This document shows, in pieces, positions 28,164-38,410 of a stretch of DNA of 64,000 nucleotides. Source of the DNA: Caulobacteraceae bacterium. Lineage in GTDB: Bacteria; Pseudomonadota; Alphaproteobacteria; Caulobacterales; Caulobacteraceae. The translations under genes were made by a program, and so were the position numbers. Location: positions 62,001-126,000 of the forward strand of contig CANJLH010000006.1 in the NCBI GenBank assembly GCA_947475415.1, read 5' to 3'. How positions within the stretch are numbered: position 1 is the first letter of the stretch; each line of letters opens with the position of its first letter. The notes beneath the pieces were generated by a model. That model was given only the letters and a program-made list of their open reading frames with translations, searched no databases and was not told where the DNA came from.

Positions 28164-31100
28164 GTGACCATGCCGCCTCAGAAACCGAAACCGGCAACGA
28201 CACCGGCGCGCCGCTCGATCCGCGGCAAGCTGACCGCGCTGGTGCTGGCCAGCGTGGGAGTTTCGGTGACCCTGGTGACCGGGGTGTCGACCTGGCGCGA
28301 CGGCCGGCGCGAAACCGCTCTGCAGACGGAGCGGTTGACAGCGACAGCCCAGGTCATCGCGTCCCTGTCCGGCGAGGCCGCGGCCCGGCTTGATGTGGAG
28401 GGCGCCTATCGCGCCGTCCGCGCCATCGGCCAGATGCGCGATGTGGCCTATGCGCGGGTCGAGACCACCGATGGCCGGCTGCTGGCGGAAACCGGGACCG
28501 GCGCGCGCCTCACCACCGATGCGGAGGTCCGCGGCGGCGAGCGCGTCTCGCTGCTTCAAACTCTGCGGTCCCACACGATCGAAATCCGGCAGCCGGTGAT
28601 CTACGCCCGCCGTGAGGTTGGACGAGTCGTGTTGCTGGGCGAGCTTCAGGGCGCGGCGGGCCGGCTGTTCGCCAGCCTGGTGGCGAGCCTGTTGGCGGGC
28701 GCCGTGGCGACCGCCTTCGGCCTGATGGTGGCCTGGCGGCTGCAGCGGCGCATCGCAGAGCCGATCCTGGCCCTCAGGCGCTCCATGGACGAGGTGCGCG
28801 CCAGCCACGACTACGGCCGTCAGGTCGACGTGGCCGCCGACGACGAGGTGGGCGAACTGGTCGACGGTTTCAACGCCATGCTGGGCCAGATCCGACGGCG
28901 CGACCGCACCATCGCCGCCCAGGTCGCGGGGCTGGAGCGCACCGTGGCGGAGCGCACCGCCGATCTCGTCGCCGCCAAGGACGAGGCCGACTTGGCCAAT
29001 AGCGCCAAGTCCGACTTCCTGGCCGCCATGAGCCATGAGATCCGCACGCCGATGAACGGCATCATGGTGATGGCCGAGATGCTGGCCGCCGGCGACCTGC
29101 CGACGCGCCAGCGCCGCTTCGCCGAGGTGATCGCCAAGTCGGGCTCCAGCCTGCTGGCGATCATCAATGACATCCTCGACTTCTCCAAGATCGAAGCCGG
29201 CAAGATGGAGCTGGAGGTCGCGCCGGTGGATCCGGACGACGTCGCCGACGATGTCGCCAGCCTGTTCTGGGAAAAGGCCCGTTCCAAGGGGCTGGACCTG
29301 GCGGTGTTCGTCGATCCTCAGGTCCCGCGCATGATCGCGGCCGATTCCGTGCGCCTGCGCCAGGTGATCGGCAACCTGGTCAACAACGCCATCAAGTTCA
29401 CCGAGGCCGGCGGCGTAATGATCGAGGTCACCGCGCCAGGCCCGGAGCGCCTGCGGGTGGCGGTCCACGACACCGGCATCGGCATTCCGGCGGACAAGAT
29501 TCCCGACCTGTTCACCGCTTTCAGTCAGGCCGACCAGTCCACCACCCGCAAGTTCGGCGGCACAGGCCTGGGCCTGACCATCTGCAAGCGTCTGGTGGAG
29601 GCCATGGGCGGGGGGCTGTCGGTGGAGAGCGAGATCGGCGCAGGCTCGATCTTCGCCTTCGAGGTCCCGATGTCGCCCCTGGAGCCCGCGCGGCCTCTAT
29701 CCGCGCCAGCCGGCCGCATCGCGGCGCTCAGGGTTGAGCGGCCATACGCCCGCCTCATACTTCAAGGCTACGCCGAGCGCGCCGGACTTGGACTGGCCGA
29801 AACGGGCGGCGACCTGGTGATCTGCGAGGCTGCCGATGTCGGCGAGCGCGCCGGCGAGGCGCCGGTGATCTGCCTTGGCGAATATGGCGACGACACACCC
29901 GCCCGGCTGCTGCGCGAAGGACGTGTGGAGGCCGTGCTGACCTTGCCCGTCCGTCGCCGCGACCTGGAGGCGGTGCTGACCGCCTGGCGCGAGGGCCGGA
30001 CCATCGCCGATGCGGTCGCCAGCGCCGCCCAGGCCGAGCGGCAGGAGATCCCCAGTTACGCCGGCCGCCGGGTGCTGGTGGCGGACGACAGCGCCGTGAA
30101 CCGCGAGGTGGCTATGGAAGCGCTTTCGCGCCTCGACGCAGCGGCCACCTTGGTCAGCGACGGTCGTGAAGCGGTGGACGCCGCCTTGGCCGAGCGGTTC
30201 GACATGGTGCTGATGGACGGGTCCATGCCCGAAATGGACGGCTTCGACGCCACCCTTGAGATCCGCCGCCGCGAAGCGGAGCTGGGGCGCGCGCCAACCC
30301 CGATCGTGGCCCTCACCGCCCACGTCGTCGGCGCTTCGGCGGACGCTTGGCGGCGCGCCGGCATGAACGGCGTGCTGCACAAGCCATTTACACTGGCCGC
30401 GCTGGCCCGCACGCTTGGCCAGTTCATGCCAGCCTCCGAACGCCCGCCGGAAATCGAGCCCGCGGCGCAGCCGATCGTGATCGTCTCCGACCTACTCGAC
30501 CCGGAAGTGACCGCCGATCTCGCCGCCATGGCGGCCGGCGGGCGCGGCGACTTCGTGGAACGGATCCGCAAGCTCTACCGTGACAACGCACCCGACGCGG
30601 CGCTCAAGGTGGTGGACGCCGCCGAAGCCTGCGACGCCGAGGCCGCAGCCCGTGCGGCCCATGCGCTGAAATCCATGAGCCTCAACATCGGCGCCCGAGC
30701 CGTCGCCGACCTGTCGCAGAAAATCGAGCACGCAGCCCGCGAGCACGGCGTGGTGGAAAGCAGCGCGGCGCAGGAACTCTATCGAAAACTCCTGGCCACC
30801 ATCGATGTCCTGGGCGGGCCCACCCGGCCGATGGACCCAGACCTGGCGCTGATGGCGGACCTGGACCTTGCGGCCGAACGCGGCGAGCTTCGCATGGTCT
30901 ACCAGATGCAGGTGGACCGCGACGGGGTCGGGATCTCCGGAATGGAGAGCCTGGTGCGCTGGCGCCATCCCGTCCATGGCGAGGTGAGCCCGGCCCGCTT
31001 CATTCCCCTGGCCGAGCGCCACGGCCGCATCCGCGGCCTCACCCGTTGGGTGCTCGACCGGGTGATGACGGAAACCGCCGACCTTGCGATCCAGGTGGGG

Positions 31101-31604
31101 GTCAACGCCTCTGCCCTGGAGTTCGCCGACCCGGCCTTCGTCGATGACGTGGCCATGCAGCTCGCCGAACGCCGCTTCGACCCTGCTCGCCTGGAGATCG
31201 AGATCACCGAGACAGCGATCCTCACCGACGCCGAGGAGGTCAAGCGCAACATCGACCGTCTGCACGATATGGGCGTACGCATCGCCCTGGATGACTTCGG
31301 CGTCGGCTATTCCAGCCTCAATCACCTGCGGCTCTACGACTTCGACAAGTTGAAAATCGACCGCGCCTTCGTGATCGAATGCGCCCGCAGCATGGAGTCC
31401 GCCGCCCTGGTTCACGGCGTTGTCGCTATGGGCCGCGCCCTGGGCATGAAGGTGGTGGCCGAAGGGGTGGAAACCGAGGCGCAGCACAAGTTCCTCAAGC
31501 TCGCCGGCGTTCACGGCCTGCAGGGCTACCTGTTCGCCAGGCCCGAGCCTATCGAAGCTGTACGCGAGCGGCTGGGCGTCGAAGCACGGCGGGCTGCGGG
31601 GTAG
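28164..31604 (+). CDS. Hybrid histidine kinase with receiver, Hpt and EAL domains
   Basis: 1146 residues from the GTG at 28164 (ATG two codons later is also possible). Order: transmembrane helix near 22-40, periplasmic sensor, second helix near 168-190, HAMP (about 191-245), DHp with His291 ([10 protein letters not shown]), HATPase_c with the N box ([14 protein letters not shown]) and DTGIGIP, a degenerate receiver-like segment (about 512-615), an intact receiver with Asp685 ([12 protein letters not shown]), an Hpt domain with His833 ([13 protein letters not shown]), and a C-terminal EAL domain from about 900. The EAL signature reads ESL (Glu928), with [19 protein letters not shown] and AEGVET kept, so c-di-GMP hydrolysis is plausible. 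A whole phosphorelay is thus fused to a second-messenger enzyme. Confidence 0.93.
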   Translation: MTMPPQKPKPATTPARRSIRGKLTALVLASVGVSVTLVTGVSTWRDGRRETALQTERLTATAQVIASLSGEAAARLDVEGAYRAVRAIGQMRDVAYARVETTDGRLLAETGTGARLTTDAEVRGGERVSLLQTLRSHTIEIRQPVIYARREVGRVVLLGELQGAAGRLFASLVASLLAGAVATAFGLMVAWRLQRRIAEPILALRRSMDEVRASHDYGRQVDVAADDEVGELVDGFNAMLGQIRRRDRTIAAQVAGLERTVAERTADLVAAKDEADLANSAKSDFLAAMSHEIRTPMNGIMVMAEMLAAGDLPTRQRRFAEVIAKSGSSLLAIINDILDFSKIEAGKMELEVAPVDPDDVADDVASLFWEKARSKGLDLAVFVDPQVPRMIAADSVRLRQVIGNLVNNAIKFTEAGGVMIEVTAPGPERLRVAVHDTGIGIPADKIPDLFTAFSQADQSTTRKFGGTGLGLTICKRLVEAMGGGLSVESEIGAGSIFAFEVPMSPLEPARPLSAPAGRIAALRVERPYARLILQGYAERAGLGLAETGGDLVICEAADVGERAGEAPVICLGEYGDDTPARLLREGRVEAVLTLPVRRRDLEAVLTAWREGRTIADAVASAAQAERQEIPSYAGRRVLVADDSAVNREVAMEALSRLDAAATLVSDGREAVDAALAERFDMVLMDGSMPEMDGFDATLEIRRREAELGRAPTPIVALTAHVVGASADAWRRAGMNGVLHKPFTLAALARTLGQFMPASERPPEIEPAAQPIVIVSDLLDPEVTADLAAMAAGGRGDFVERIRKLYRDNAPDAALKVVDAAEACDAEAAARAAHALKSMSLNIGARAVADLSQKIEHAAREHGVVESSAAQELYRKLLATIDVLGGPTRPMDPDLALMADLDLAAERGELRMVYQMQVDRDGVGISGMESLVRWRHPVHGEVSPARFIPLAERHGRIRGLTRWVLDRVMTETADLAIQVGVNASALEFADPAFVDDVAMQLAERRFDPARLEIEITETAILTDAEEVKRNIDRLHDMGVRIALDDFGVGYSSLNHLRLYDFDKLKIDRAFVIECARSMESAALVHGVVAMGRALGMKVVAEGVETEAQHKFLKLAGVHGLQGYLFARPEPIEAVRERLGVEARRAAG

Positions 31605-31672
31605 CGCCTTTACCGCCGGCCCGGACACCCTTAGGACAACCCCGGCTCACAGCCCCATGAAAGGGAGAATCC

Positions 31673-32602
31673 ATGGCCTCAGGCCTGGTGGCGCTGCTGG
31701 ACGATGTGGCCGGCATCGCCAAGATCGCCGCGGCGTCCTTGGACGACATGGCCGGCGCGGCCGGCAAGGCCTCCTCCAAGGCGGTGGGCGTGGTTGTGGA
31801 CGACGCGGCGGTGACGCCCGGCTACGCCATGGGCTTCACCCCGGACCGCGAACTGCCGATCGTCTGGAAGATCGCGCTGGGGTCGCTGCGCAACAAGTTC
31901 CTGTTGCTGCTGCCCGGCGCGCTGGCGCTGAGCGCCTTCGCTCCCTGGGGCGTGACGCCGCTGTTGATGATCGGCGGCGCCTATCTCTGCTATGAGGCGG
32001 CCGAGAAGGTCGTCGAGGTGTTCGTCGAGCACGACCCCGGCGACGACGTCGACGAACTGGCCCTGAACTCCGAACAGCTTGAAGACGAGAAGGTCGCCGG
32101 CGCCATCCGCACTGACCTGATCCTGTCGGCGGAGATCATGGCCATCGCGCTCGCCAATGTCGCCGACCAGACTCTCTGGGTGCAGGCTGGCGCCTTGGCG
32201 GTGGTGGCTCTGGCGATCACCGCAGGCGTCTACGGAGTGGTGGGCCTGATCGTGAAAATGGACGACATCGGACTGCACCTGGCCGGGCGCAAGACCGCTG
32301 CGATTCGGGTTCTGGGGCGCGGACTGGTGCAGGCGATGCCGGTGGTGCTGCACGCGCTGAGCGGCATCGGGACAGCGGCGATGCTTTGGGTCGGCGGCGG
32401 CATCATCGTCCACGGCCTGGAACATTTCGGTGTGGAGACTGTGCCCCACTGGGTCGAGGCGGCGCGGATCTTCGCGGGTAAGGCGCCCCTGGTCGGTCCA
32501 ATAACCGCGTGGGCCGCGGGCGCGATGGCCTCAGCCGTGGTGGGGGGCGTCGTGGGCGCGGCTCTGGTTCCATTCGGACGGCTGCTGCACAAGAAGCACT
32601 GA
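31673..32602 (+). CDS. DUF808 (YedI) family inner-membrane protein
   Basis: 309 residues. The N-terminal segment SGLVALLDDVAGIAKIAAAS and the following DDMAGAAGKASSKAVGVVVD are the DUF808 signature. Several hydrophobic segments follow (for example FLLLLPGALALSAFAPWGV and LWVQAGALAVVALAITAGVY), so it is an integral membrane protein. AAAGGGAGA precedes the ATG. No function is known for the family. It stands alone after the kinase-EAL gene and converges on the MAPEG gene. Confidence 0.88.
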   Translation: MASGLVALLDDVAGIAKIAAASLDDMAGAAGKASSKAVGVVVDDAAVTPGYAMGFTPDRELPIVWKIALGSLRNKFLLLLPGALALSAFAPWGVTPLLMIGGAYLCYEAAEKVVEVFVEHDPGDDVDELALNSEQLEDEKVAGAIRTDLILSAEIMAIALANVADQTLWVQAGALAVVALAITAGVYGVVGLIVKMDDIGLHLAGRKTAAIRVLGRGLVQAMPVVLHALSGIGTAAMLWVGGGIIVHGLEHFGVETVPHWVEAARIFAGKAPLVGPITAWAAGAMASAVVGGVVGAALVPFGRLLHKKH

Positions 32603-32612
32603 TTTGCGGTGT

Positions 32613-33032
32613 TCAGAACACCGCCATCGCCGCCCTCACGGTCAGAGCCAGCAACACCAGCGACCCAACCATGAAGATCGAGAACCGCAGCAGGATGATG
32701 TTGAGGTTCGCCTGCACCAGGCTGTGGACGACCCGCACCGCGACATAATTCCAGGCGAGCCACCCGTTGAGGCCTCCCCCCTGCCCGATCAGCGCCAGCG
32801 TCAGGGCCACCGCGTAGAACAGCGTCGGCTGTTCCATCAGGTGGTTGTAATTGTCGGCCTTCCAACGGACCTGCGGCGGCAGGCTGTCGGTGAACGCCGA
32901 ATTGGGTTTGCGCGGATCGGCAGGAATTTTGAGGCGGATCATCGCCGGAATGCGGGTGGCGTAGAGCCAGGCCCACATCACGAAACTCCACAACACCAGG
33001 GCGATCACGGGTTGCAGGATCGGGCTGGGCAT
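32613..33032 (-). CDS. MAPEG-family membrane protein
   Basis: 139 residues with four hydrophobic segments, the layout of the MAPEG family (microsomal glutathione-transferase-like; many bacterial members are uncharacterised). Evidence: RWKADNYNHLMEQPTLFYAV with the conserved E-x-P-x-x-F/Y, and LNGWLAWNYVAVRVVHSLVQ with the R-x-x-H-S block. It may detoxify lipid peroxides. It is downstream of a VOC-family gene on the same strand, 21 bp apart, so the two plus SleB could share a transcript. Confidence 0.85.
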   Translation of the reverse strand: MPSPILQPVIALVLWSFVMWAWLYATRIPAMIRLKIPADPRKPNSAFTDSLPPQVRWKADNYNHLMEQPTLFYAVALTLALIGQGGGLNGWLAWNYVAVRVVHSLVQANLNIILLRFSIFMVGSLVLLALTVRAAMAVF

Positions 33033-33053
33033 GGATCAGGGTCTCCTCGGTTC

Positions 33054-33458
33054 CTACGGCGCGAACCCCTTGGGCCCTTCCATCATCAGCGCCAGTCGGT
33101 GGCCTTCGGGGTCGGTGAACTCGGTTATCCATAGGTCATGGCCGCCAAAGGACGCAACCATCTGGATCGGCTCGTGGAATATGGCGCCGCGCGCCTCAAG
33201 CTCCGTGCGGGCGCGGCGGATATCATAGACACGGAAGTGGATCGGCGATCCGGGCCGCACCGTCTCATGGTCCGCTCGCACCTGCAGCACGATGCGGATC
33301 TCGCCGGCGTCATAGCCCGCCTGGCCCTCGTCCCCGAACAGGCGGCGCAGTCCCAGAACACCGCCATAGAACGCCTCGGAACGGGCGAGGTCGGCCACCC
33401 CAAGGACGATCTGGCCCACCGGGCCCAGTCGGAATCCCGACTCATCGGCGCCGATCAA
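33054..33458 (-). CDS. VOC-superfamily (glyoxalase-like) protein
   Basis: 134 residues with the paired beta-alpha-beta-beta-beta units of the vicinal-oxygen-chelate fold: VGQIVLGVADLARSEAFYGG and LGLRRLFGD in the first half, ARTELEARGAIFH and WITEFTDPEGHRLALM in the second. Members include glyoxalases, dioxygenases and resistance proteins; metal-ligand positions are not clear enough to choose. The start is a TTG overlapping the stop of the SleB-type gene (TTGA), so translation may be coupled. Confidence 0.85.
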   Translation of the reverse strand: MIGADESGFRLGPVGQIVLGVADLARSEAFYGGVLGLRRLFGDEGQAGYDAGEIRIVLQVRADHETVRPGSPIHFRVYDIRRARTELEARGAIFHEPIQMVASFGGHDLWITEFTDPEGHRLALMMEGPKGFAP

Positions 33459-34555
33459 GGCTGACCTTCGGCGGCGCCGGCGGGCTTCGGCGTCGCCACT
33501 TCACGGTCGCCCAACCCCGCCTCCATCATCGCCATATTGTTGTTGATGGAGCGCACCTCGTCGGCGGTCGGCTGCCGGCGCGCGGAATAGATGGTGCCGA
33601 ACACCCGGGTCTTCGCCGACCGGGCGTCCCGAGGATCAACGACGGTGTAGGTGCGCACTTCGCCAGCCACGGCCAGGGTGAAGGTCCGCCCGGCGGCGAT
33701 CCCGGTCGCCTGGGGCGCAACGGTGAAGTTATCGCCGCCCTGGAGAATGGCCGATGACAAAATGGCCTCGCCGCCTGCGTAGCGGCCTCGGAAAGCGCCG
33801 GGCTCTCCCGATGGTCCGGTCCAGCGGTAGAAGATATGCGCGCCCACCTGCTTCAGCTTGATCAGCGACGCCGCCCAGTAGGGGGCGACATAGTCGGCGT
33901 GATAGTGGGTGGCGGTGCCAACGTCCTTCAGTACGAACCCGGCCAAAGCCTTGCGGGCCACGCCCTGTGCGCGGCCCCAGAGCGCCGGCTGCGGCGCCCG
34001 GGTCAGCGACCCGTCGCAGGTGAAGGTGAACTGGCAGCCGGTGGCCCGCTGCGATCCCTGGTAGACCACCCCGCAGACCGATTTCGGATATGCCGGATGC
34101 CGCATCCGATTCAAAATCACCTGGGCCACGGCCTGTTGGCCCTCAAGGGGTTCGCGCGCGGCCTCATAATAGACCGCCTGGGTCAGGCACTGGAGCGCGC
34201 GTGCGCCGTCGTCGCCCATCGCCGGCAGCACGAAGGGTCTCACCGGTTTGATCGCCGCCGTCGAGAAGGGCCGCAGAGAATTGATCTCGTGGGCCGTTTC
34301 CTCGGACACCGCATCCAGGCCCAGATCCGGAATCGCCGAGACATCCAGGCTGGCCCAGCCGGCCGGACGGTCCCAGATATCCGCGGCCCGACGCCCCGGA
34401 TCGTGCCGTCGCGCGAGGGCGCGCATCGCCGGGTCCATGCCGGAGGCCATGCGTCTCAGGCCGGATTCCGACAGGCCGCGGGCGTGCAGGTCCGAGCCGG
34501 CGGCGCCCGGCGCCTTCCTCGGCGCAGCGCAGCCGACCAGCGCCAGGACCAGCAT
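33455..34555 (-). CDS. SleB-type cell-wall hydrolase, predicted lipoprotein
   Basis: 366 residues. The hydrolase_2 domain (about 120-235) holds the catalytic Glu in LTQAVYYEAAREPLEGQQAV, then ILNRMRHPAYP and CQFTFTCDGSL. It probably cuts peptidoglycan during growth or division. A lipobox is seen as LVLALVGC. With the ATG at 34555 the signal has almost no positively charged n-region, although upstream codons in the same frame include arginines and no stop for at least 30 bases. The true start may be an upstream non-standard codon. It is the first gene of the SleB - VOC - MAPEG unit. Confidence 0.88.
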   Translation of the reverse strand: MLVLALVGCAAPRKAPGAAGSDLHARGLSESGLRRMASGMDPAMRALARRHDPGRRAADIWDRPAGWASLDVSAIPDLGLDAVSEETAHEINSLRPFSTAAIKPVRPFVLPAMGDDGARALQCLTQAVYYEAAREPLEGQQAVAQVILNRMRHPAYPKSVCGVVYQGSQRATGCQFTFTCDGSLTRAPQPALWGRAQGVARKALAGFVLKDVGTATHYHADYVAPYWAASLIKLKQVGAHIFYRWTGPSGEPGAFRGRYAGGEAILSSAILQGGDNFTVAPQATGIAAGRTFTLAVAGEVRTYTVVDPRDARSAKTRVFGTIYSARRQPTADEVRSINNNMAMMEAGLGDREVATPKPAGAAEGQP

Positions 34556-34776
34556 CGCGGCAATCGCGGCCCGCAGCCTGATTTCAGGTTTACTGGTCAG
34601 AATGGTCCGAACTCTTCAGCTGACGACGCGCCCTTATCTAGGGCTTTCCGACGTCGGATGCGAGGCTGCGTCTCACCGGAACCCTCGCGGCGGCTCGTTC
34701 ACGCCCACTTGCCGAATTATTCGCAAAAAATTCTTGGCGCCTGCCTGATCGGGGTCTATATAGCGGATCGGATGTT

Positions 34777-34795
34777 TTGCTCGGATTGAGCATAA
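34777..34795. promoter_or_regulatory. Upstream nad operator-like dyad (copy 1)
   Basis: TTGCTC-GGATT-GAGCATAA: arms TGCTC and GAGCA around five bases. It recurs 72 bp downstream (centre to centre) with a better palindrome. Both copies end in GAGCATAA. The pair lies just before nadABC, which fits a repressor such as NadQ, known from other alphaproteobacteria as a regulator of NAD synthesis; assignment is inference. Confidence 0.6.
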
Positions 34796-34848
34796 CAGCT
34801 GGCGCCGAGGGATCCCTAGTCCACCGGCGCTTTTTGAAGGCCCATGAA

Positions 34849-34865
34849 ATGCTCACTTTGAGCAT
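34849..34865. promoter_or_regulatory. Proximal nad operator-like dyad (copy 2)
   Basis: ATGCTC-ACTTT-GAGCAT is a perfect 6-bp inverted repeat around five bases, ending 14 bp before the nadA start and immediately before the ribosome site. A bound repressor here would block transcription or ribosome loading. Second copy of the element at 34777. Confidence 0.65.
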
Positions 34866-34879
34866 AATGGAGGCTCGCA

Positions 34880-35962
34880 ATGGCCGACGGGTTCCAGTTC
34901 GCGTTTACGCCAGAGATCGAGCGTGTCACCGCACCGGCCTGGGAAAAGGTCAAGGCGCATGTCACTCCAATGGAGTGGCGGCTTCACGCCCCGCTGATCG
35001 CAGAGATCAACCGCCTAAAGCGGCAGAAGAACGCGGTCATCCTGGCCCACAACTACATGACGCCGGAAATCTTCCATGGGGTTGGCGACTATGTGGGCGA
35101 CAGCCTGGGCCTGGCCAAGGAAGCCGCCCGGTCGGACGCCGCGGTGATTATCCAGGCGGGCGTGCACTTCATGGCCGAGACGTCCAAGATCCTGTCGCCG
35201 GACAAGCGGGTGTTGATCCCGGACCTGCGGGCGGGCTGCAGCCTGGCGTCTTCGATCACTGGCGCCGACGTGCGTCTGATCAAGCAGCGCTACCCGGGCC
35301 TGCCCGTGGTGACCTACGTCAACACCACCGCCGACGTGAAGGCCGAGACTGACATCTGCTGCACCAGCGCCAACGCCGTGCAGGTGGTGGAGGAAGCCGC
35401 CCGTCAGTGGGGTGTCGACCGGGTGATCCTGATCCCTGACGAGTTCCTTGCCCGCAATGTGGCGCGGCAGACCGAGGTCAAGATCATCGCCTGGCAGGGC
35501 CGTTGCGAGGTGCATGAACGCTTTAATCGCGACGATATCCTCGAACTGCGGGCCGCCTATCCCAACGCCGAGATCCTGGCGCACCCGGAATGCCCCACCG
35601 AAGTGATCGAGCTGTCGGATTTCACCGGGTCGACGGCGGCGATGAACGACTATGTGCTAACCCGCAAGCCCAAGCAGGTCGTGCTGATCACCGAGTGCTC
35701 CATGGCCGACAACGTCGCCGGCGATGCGCCGGAAACCGAGTTTGTGCGGCCCTGCAACCTTTGCCCGCACATGAAGCGCATCAGCCTGGAAAACATCTAC
35801 GAGGCGCTGCTGCACGACCGCTACGAGGTGACCGTCGACCCGGCGATCGCGGCGCGCGCGCGGCTTGCCGTTCAGCGGATGATCGACCTGCCGCCCCCGG
35901 CCGCGCCGGCGCGCTATGACTTGGTCAAGGCGCGCCATCATGTGGCCGTAGAGCTGATCTGA
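34880..35962 (+). CDS. nadA: Quinolinate synthase NadA
   Basis: 360 residues. It condenses iminoaspartate with dihydroxyacetone phosphate to quinolinate, using a [4Fe-4S] cluster. Probable cluster ligands are Cys120 (LRAGCSLASS), Cys238 (HPECPTEV) and Cys295 (CNLCPHM). AVILAHNYMTPEIFHGVGDY and GDSLGLAKEAA are family blocks. GGAGG precedes the ATG at 34880. It is the first gene of nadABC, with 36 bp to nadB. Two dyads upstream suggest repression of the whole operon when NAD is plentiful. Confidence 0.98.
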   Translation: MADGFQFAFTPEIERVTAPAWEKVKAHVTPMEWRLHAPLIAEINRLKRQKNAVILAHNYMTPEIFHGVGDYVGDSLGLAKEAARSDAAVIIQAGVHFMAETSKILSPDKRVLIPDLRAGCSLASSITGADVRLIKQRYPGLPVVTYVNTTADVKAETDICCTSANAVQVVEEAARQWGVDRVILIPDEFLARNVARQTEVKIIAWQGRCEVHERFNRDDILELRAAYPNAEILAHPECPTEVIELSDFTGSTAAMNDYVLTRKPKQVVLITECSMADNVAGDAPETEFVRPCNLCPHMKRISLENIYEALLHDRYEVTVDPAIAARARLAVQRMIDLPPPAAPARYDLVKARHHVAVELI

Positions 35963-35998
35963 ACCTTCCCTGCCAACGCGGGGGCCGAGGAGACGACG

Positions 35999-37521
35999 AT
36001 GGTGGAACGCATTCGGCACGACGGGATCCTGGTGGTGGGCGCAGGCCTTGCCGGCCTGTCCGCGGCCCTGGCCGCATCCCCTCGCAAGGTGATGGTTCTG
36101 AGCGGGGCCGCACTCAACCATGGCTGCTCCTCCGCTTGGGCGCAGGGCGGCATGGCCGCGGCCCTCACCGGGGACGACGCCCCGGCGCTGCACGCCGCGG
36201 ACACCGTGGCCGCCGGAGCCGGGCTGGTGGATCCGGCCATGGCCGGCCTGCTGGCCGCCGAGGGTCCTGAAGCCGTGCGGCGGCTGGCGGCGCTCGGCGC
36301 CCCGTTCGACCGCGATAGCGCCGGTGGCTTCGCCCAGAGCCTGGAGGCCGCCCATAGCCGAGCTCGGGTCGCCCGGGTCAAGGGCGACCAGGCCGGTCGC
36401 GCGATCATGGATGCGGTGGCCCGCGCCGCCCTGGGCGCGCGTCATATTGAAATCCGCTCGGGCCTCAAGTTGCGCGGCTTGCTGCAGGACCGCAACGGCC
36501 GCGTGCGCGGCGTGGTCGCCGAACGCGTTACCGGCGAACTTGTCGAGATCACCGCCGCGGCAGTGATCCTGGCCACGGGCGGCGTCGGCGGCCTCTACGC
36601 CGTCACCACCACCCCCGCGGAACTGAAGGGCGAAGGCTTGGGCGCCGCCGCCCTGGCCGGAGCGCTGATCGCCGATCCCGAGTTCGTCCAGTTTCACCCC
36701 ACCGCCATCGACATCGGCCGCGATCCCGCACCCCTGGCCACCGAGGCCCTGCGCGGCGAGGGCGCGAAGCTGGTGAACCGCGACGGAACCGCCTTCATGG
36801 CCCGCTATCACCCGGACGCAGAGCTCGCGCCGCGAGACGTCGTAGCCCGGGCGATCCACGCCGAGCGCGATGCGGGCCGCGGCGCATTCCTCGACGCTCG
36901 TGACGCGGTGGGCGAACACTTCCCGGACGAGTTTCCAGCCGTCTTCGCCGCCTGCCTGTCCGGCGGCATCGACCCGCGCACGCAGCCGGTTCCCGTGGCC
37001 CCCGCCTGCCACTATCACATGGGCGGGATTGTCGCCGATGCCGACGGCCGCACCAACCTGCCGGGCCTTTTCGCCGCCGGGGAATGCGCATCCACCGGGG
37101 TGCATGGCGCCAACCGCCTGGCCTCCAACTCGCTGCTGGAAGCCGCCGTGTTCGGGGCTCGCGCTGGCCTGGCCGCGGCCGGTGAGGCCGATCCGGGCAC
37201 GGCGCCATTGCGTGCGCCAGTTCCTCCCGCCTTGCCGCCTGAGGCCCTGACCGAGCTCCGCCAAGCCATGAGCCGCGACGCCGGGGTGGTTCGTGACGCC
37301 GCCGGCCTCGCCCGCCTGGCGGGCCTGATTGACCGCCTGGAGGCCAGCCATGGCCGTTGCCCGGCGTTGGTCGCGGCCCGCCTGATCGCCGCCAGCGCGA
37401 TGATCCGCAAGGAGAGCCGCGGCGCACATTTCCGCAGCGACGCCATTCCCCAGATTCGTGAGGCGCGTCGCACTTTCGTGACCCTGGCTGACATCGAAGC
37501 GCCCGCCCGCCTGGCCGCCGA

Positions 37522-37525
<4 letters not shown>
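35999..37525 (+). CDS. nadB: L-aspartate oxidase NadB
   Basis: 508-residue flavoprotein that oxidises aspartate to iminoaspartate for NadA. FAD motif [16 protein letters not shown] at residue 10; [13 protein letters not shown] near 44; ATGGVGGLY near 190; the active region [16 protein letters not shown] near 338 and the final FAD block [17 protein letters not shown] near 370. Length is normal for NadB and lower than succinate dehydrogenase A. Its TGA overlaps the nadC ATG. It could reoxidise with oxygen or fumarate. Confidence 0.96.
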
Positions 37526-38367
<842 letters not shown>

Positions 38368-38382
38368 CCATTGTGAAGTCCC

Positions 38383-38401
38383 TCTCCCGCATTGCGGGAG
38401 A
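38383..38401. terminator. Hairpin between convergent nadC and RcnB-like genes
   Basis: TCTCCCGC-ATT-GCGGGAGA, a perfect 8-bp stem with a 3-base loop, lies between the two stop codons. No T tract follows on either strand. It resembles a short interspersed hairpin as much as a terminator. Confidence 0.5.
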
Positions 38402-38410
38402 AGGATTCAG

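Larger units (their letters stand above)
34556..34879 (+). other. Divergent control region between the SleB-type gene and nadA
   Basis: 324 bp with no gene. It is clearly more AT-rich than its flanks near 34715-34800. It holds a TATATAGCGG stretch near 34757, the two dyads listed separately, and a ribosome site GGAGG at 34869-34873 directly before nadA. No RNA gene is recognised. Confidence 0.6.

Noticed and set aside
28131-29468. 445-codon open frame antisense to the hybrid kinase
   Set aside because: His/Gln/Gly-rich shadow translation of kinase codons with no recognisable motif.
35657-37429. 590-codon open frame antisense to nadA/nadB
   Set aside because: It lies opposite strongly conserved enzymes, has no family likeness and arises from high GC suppressing stop codons.
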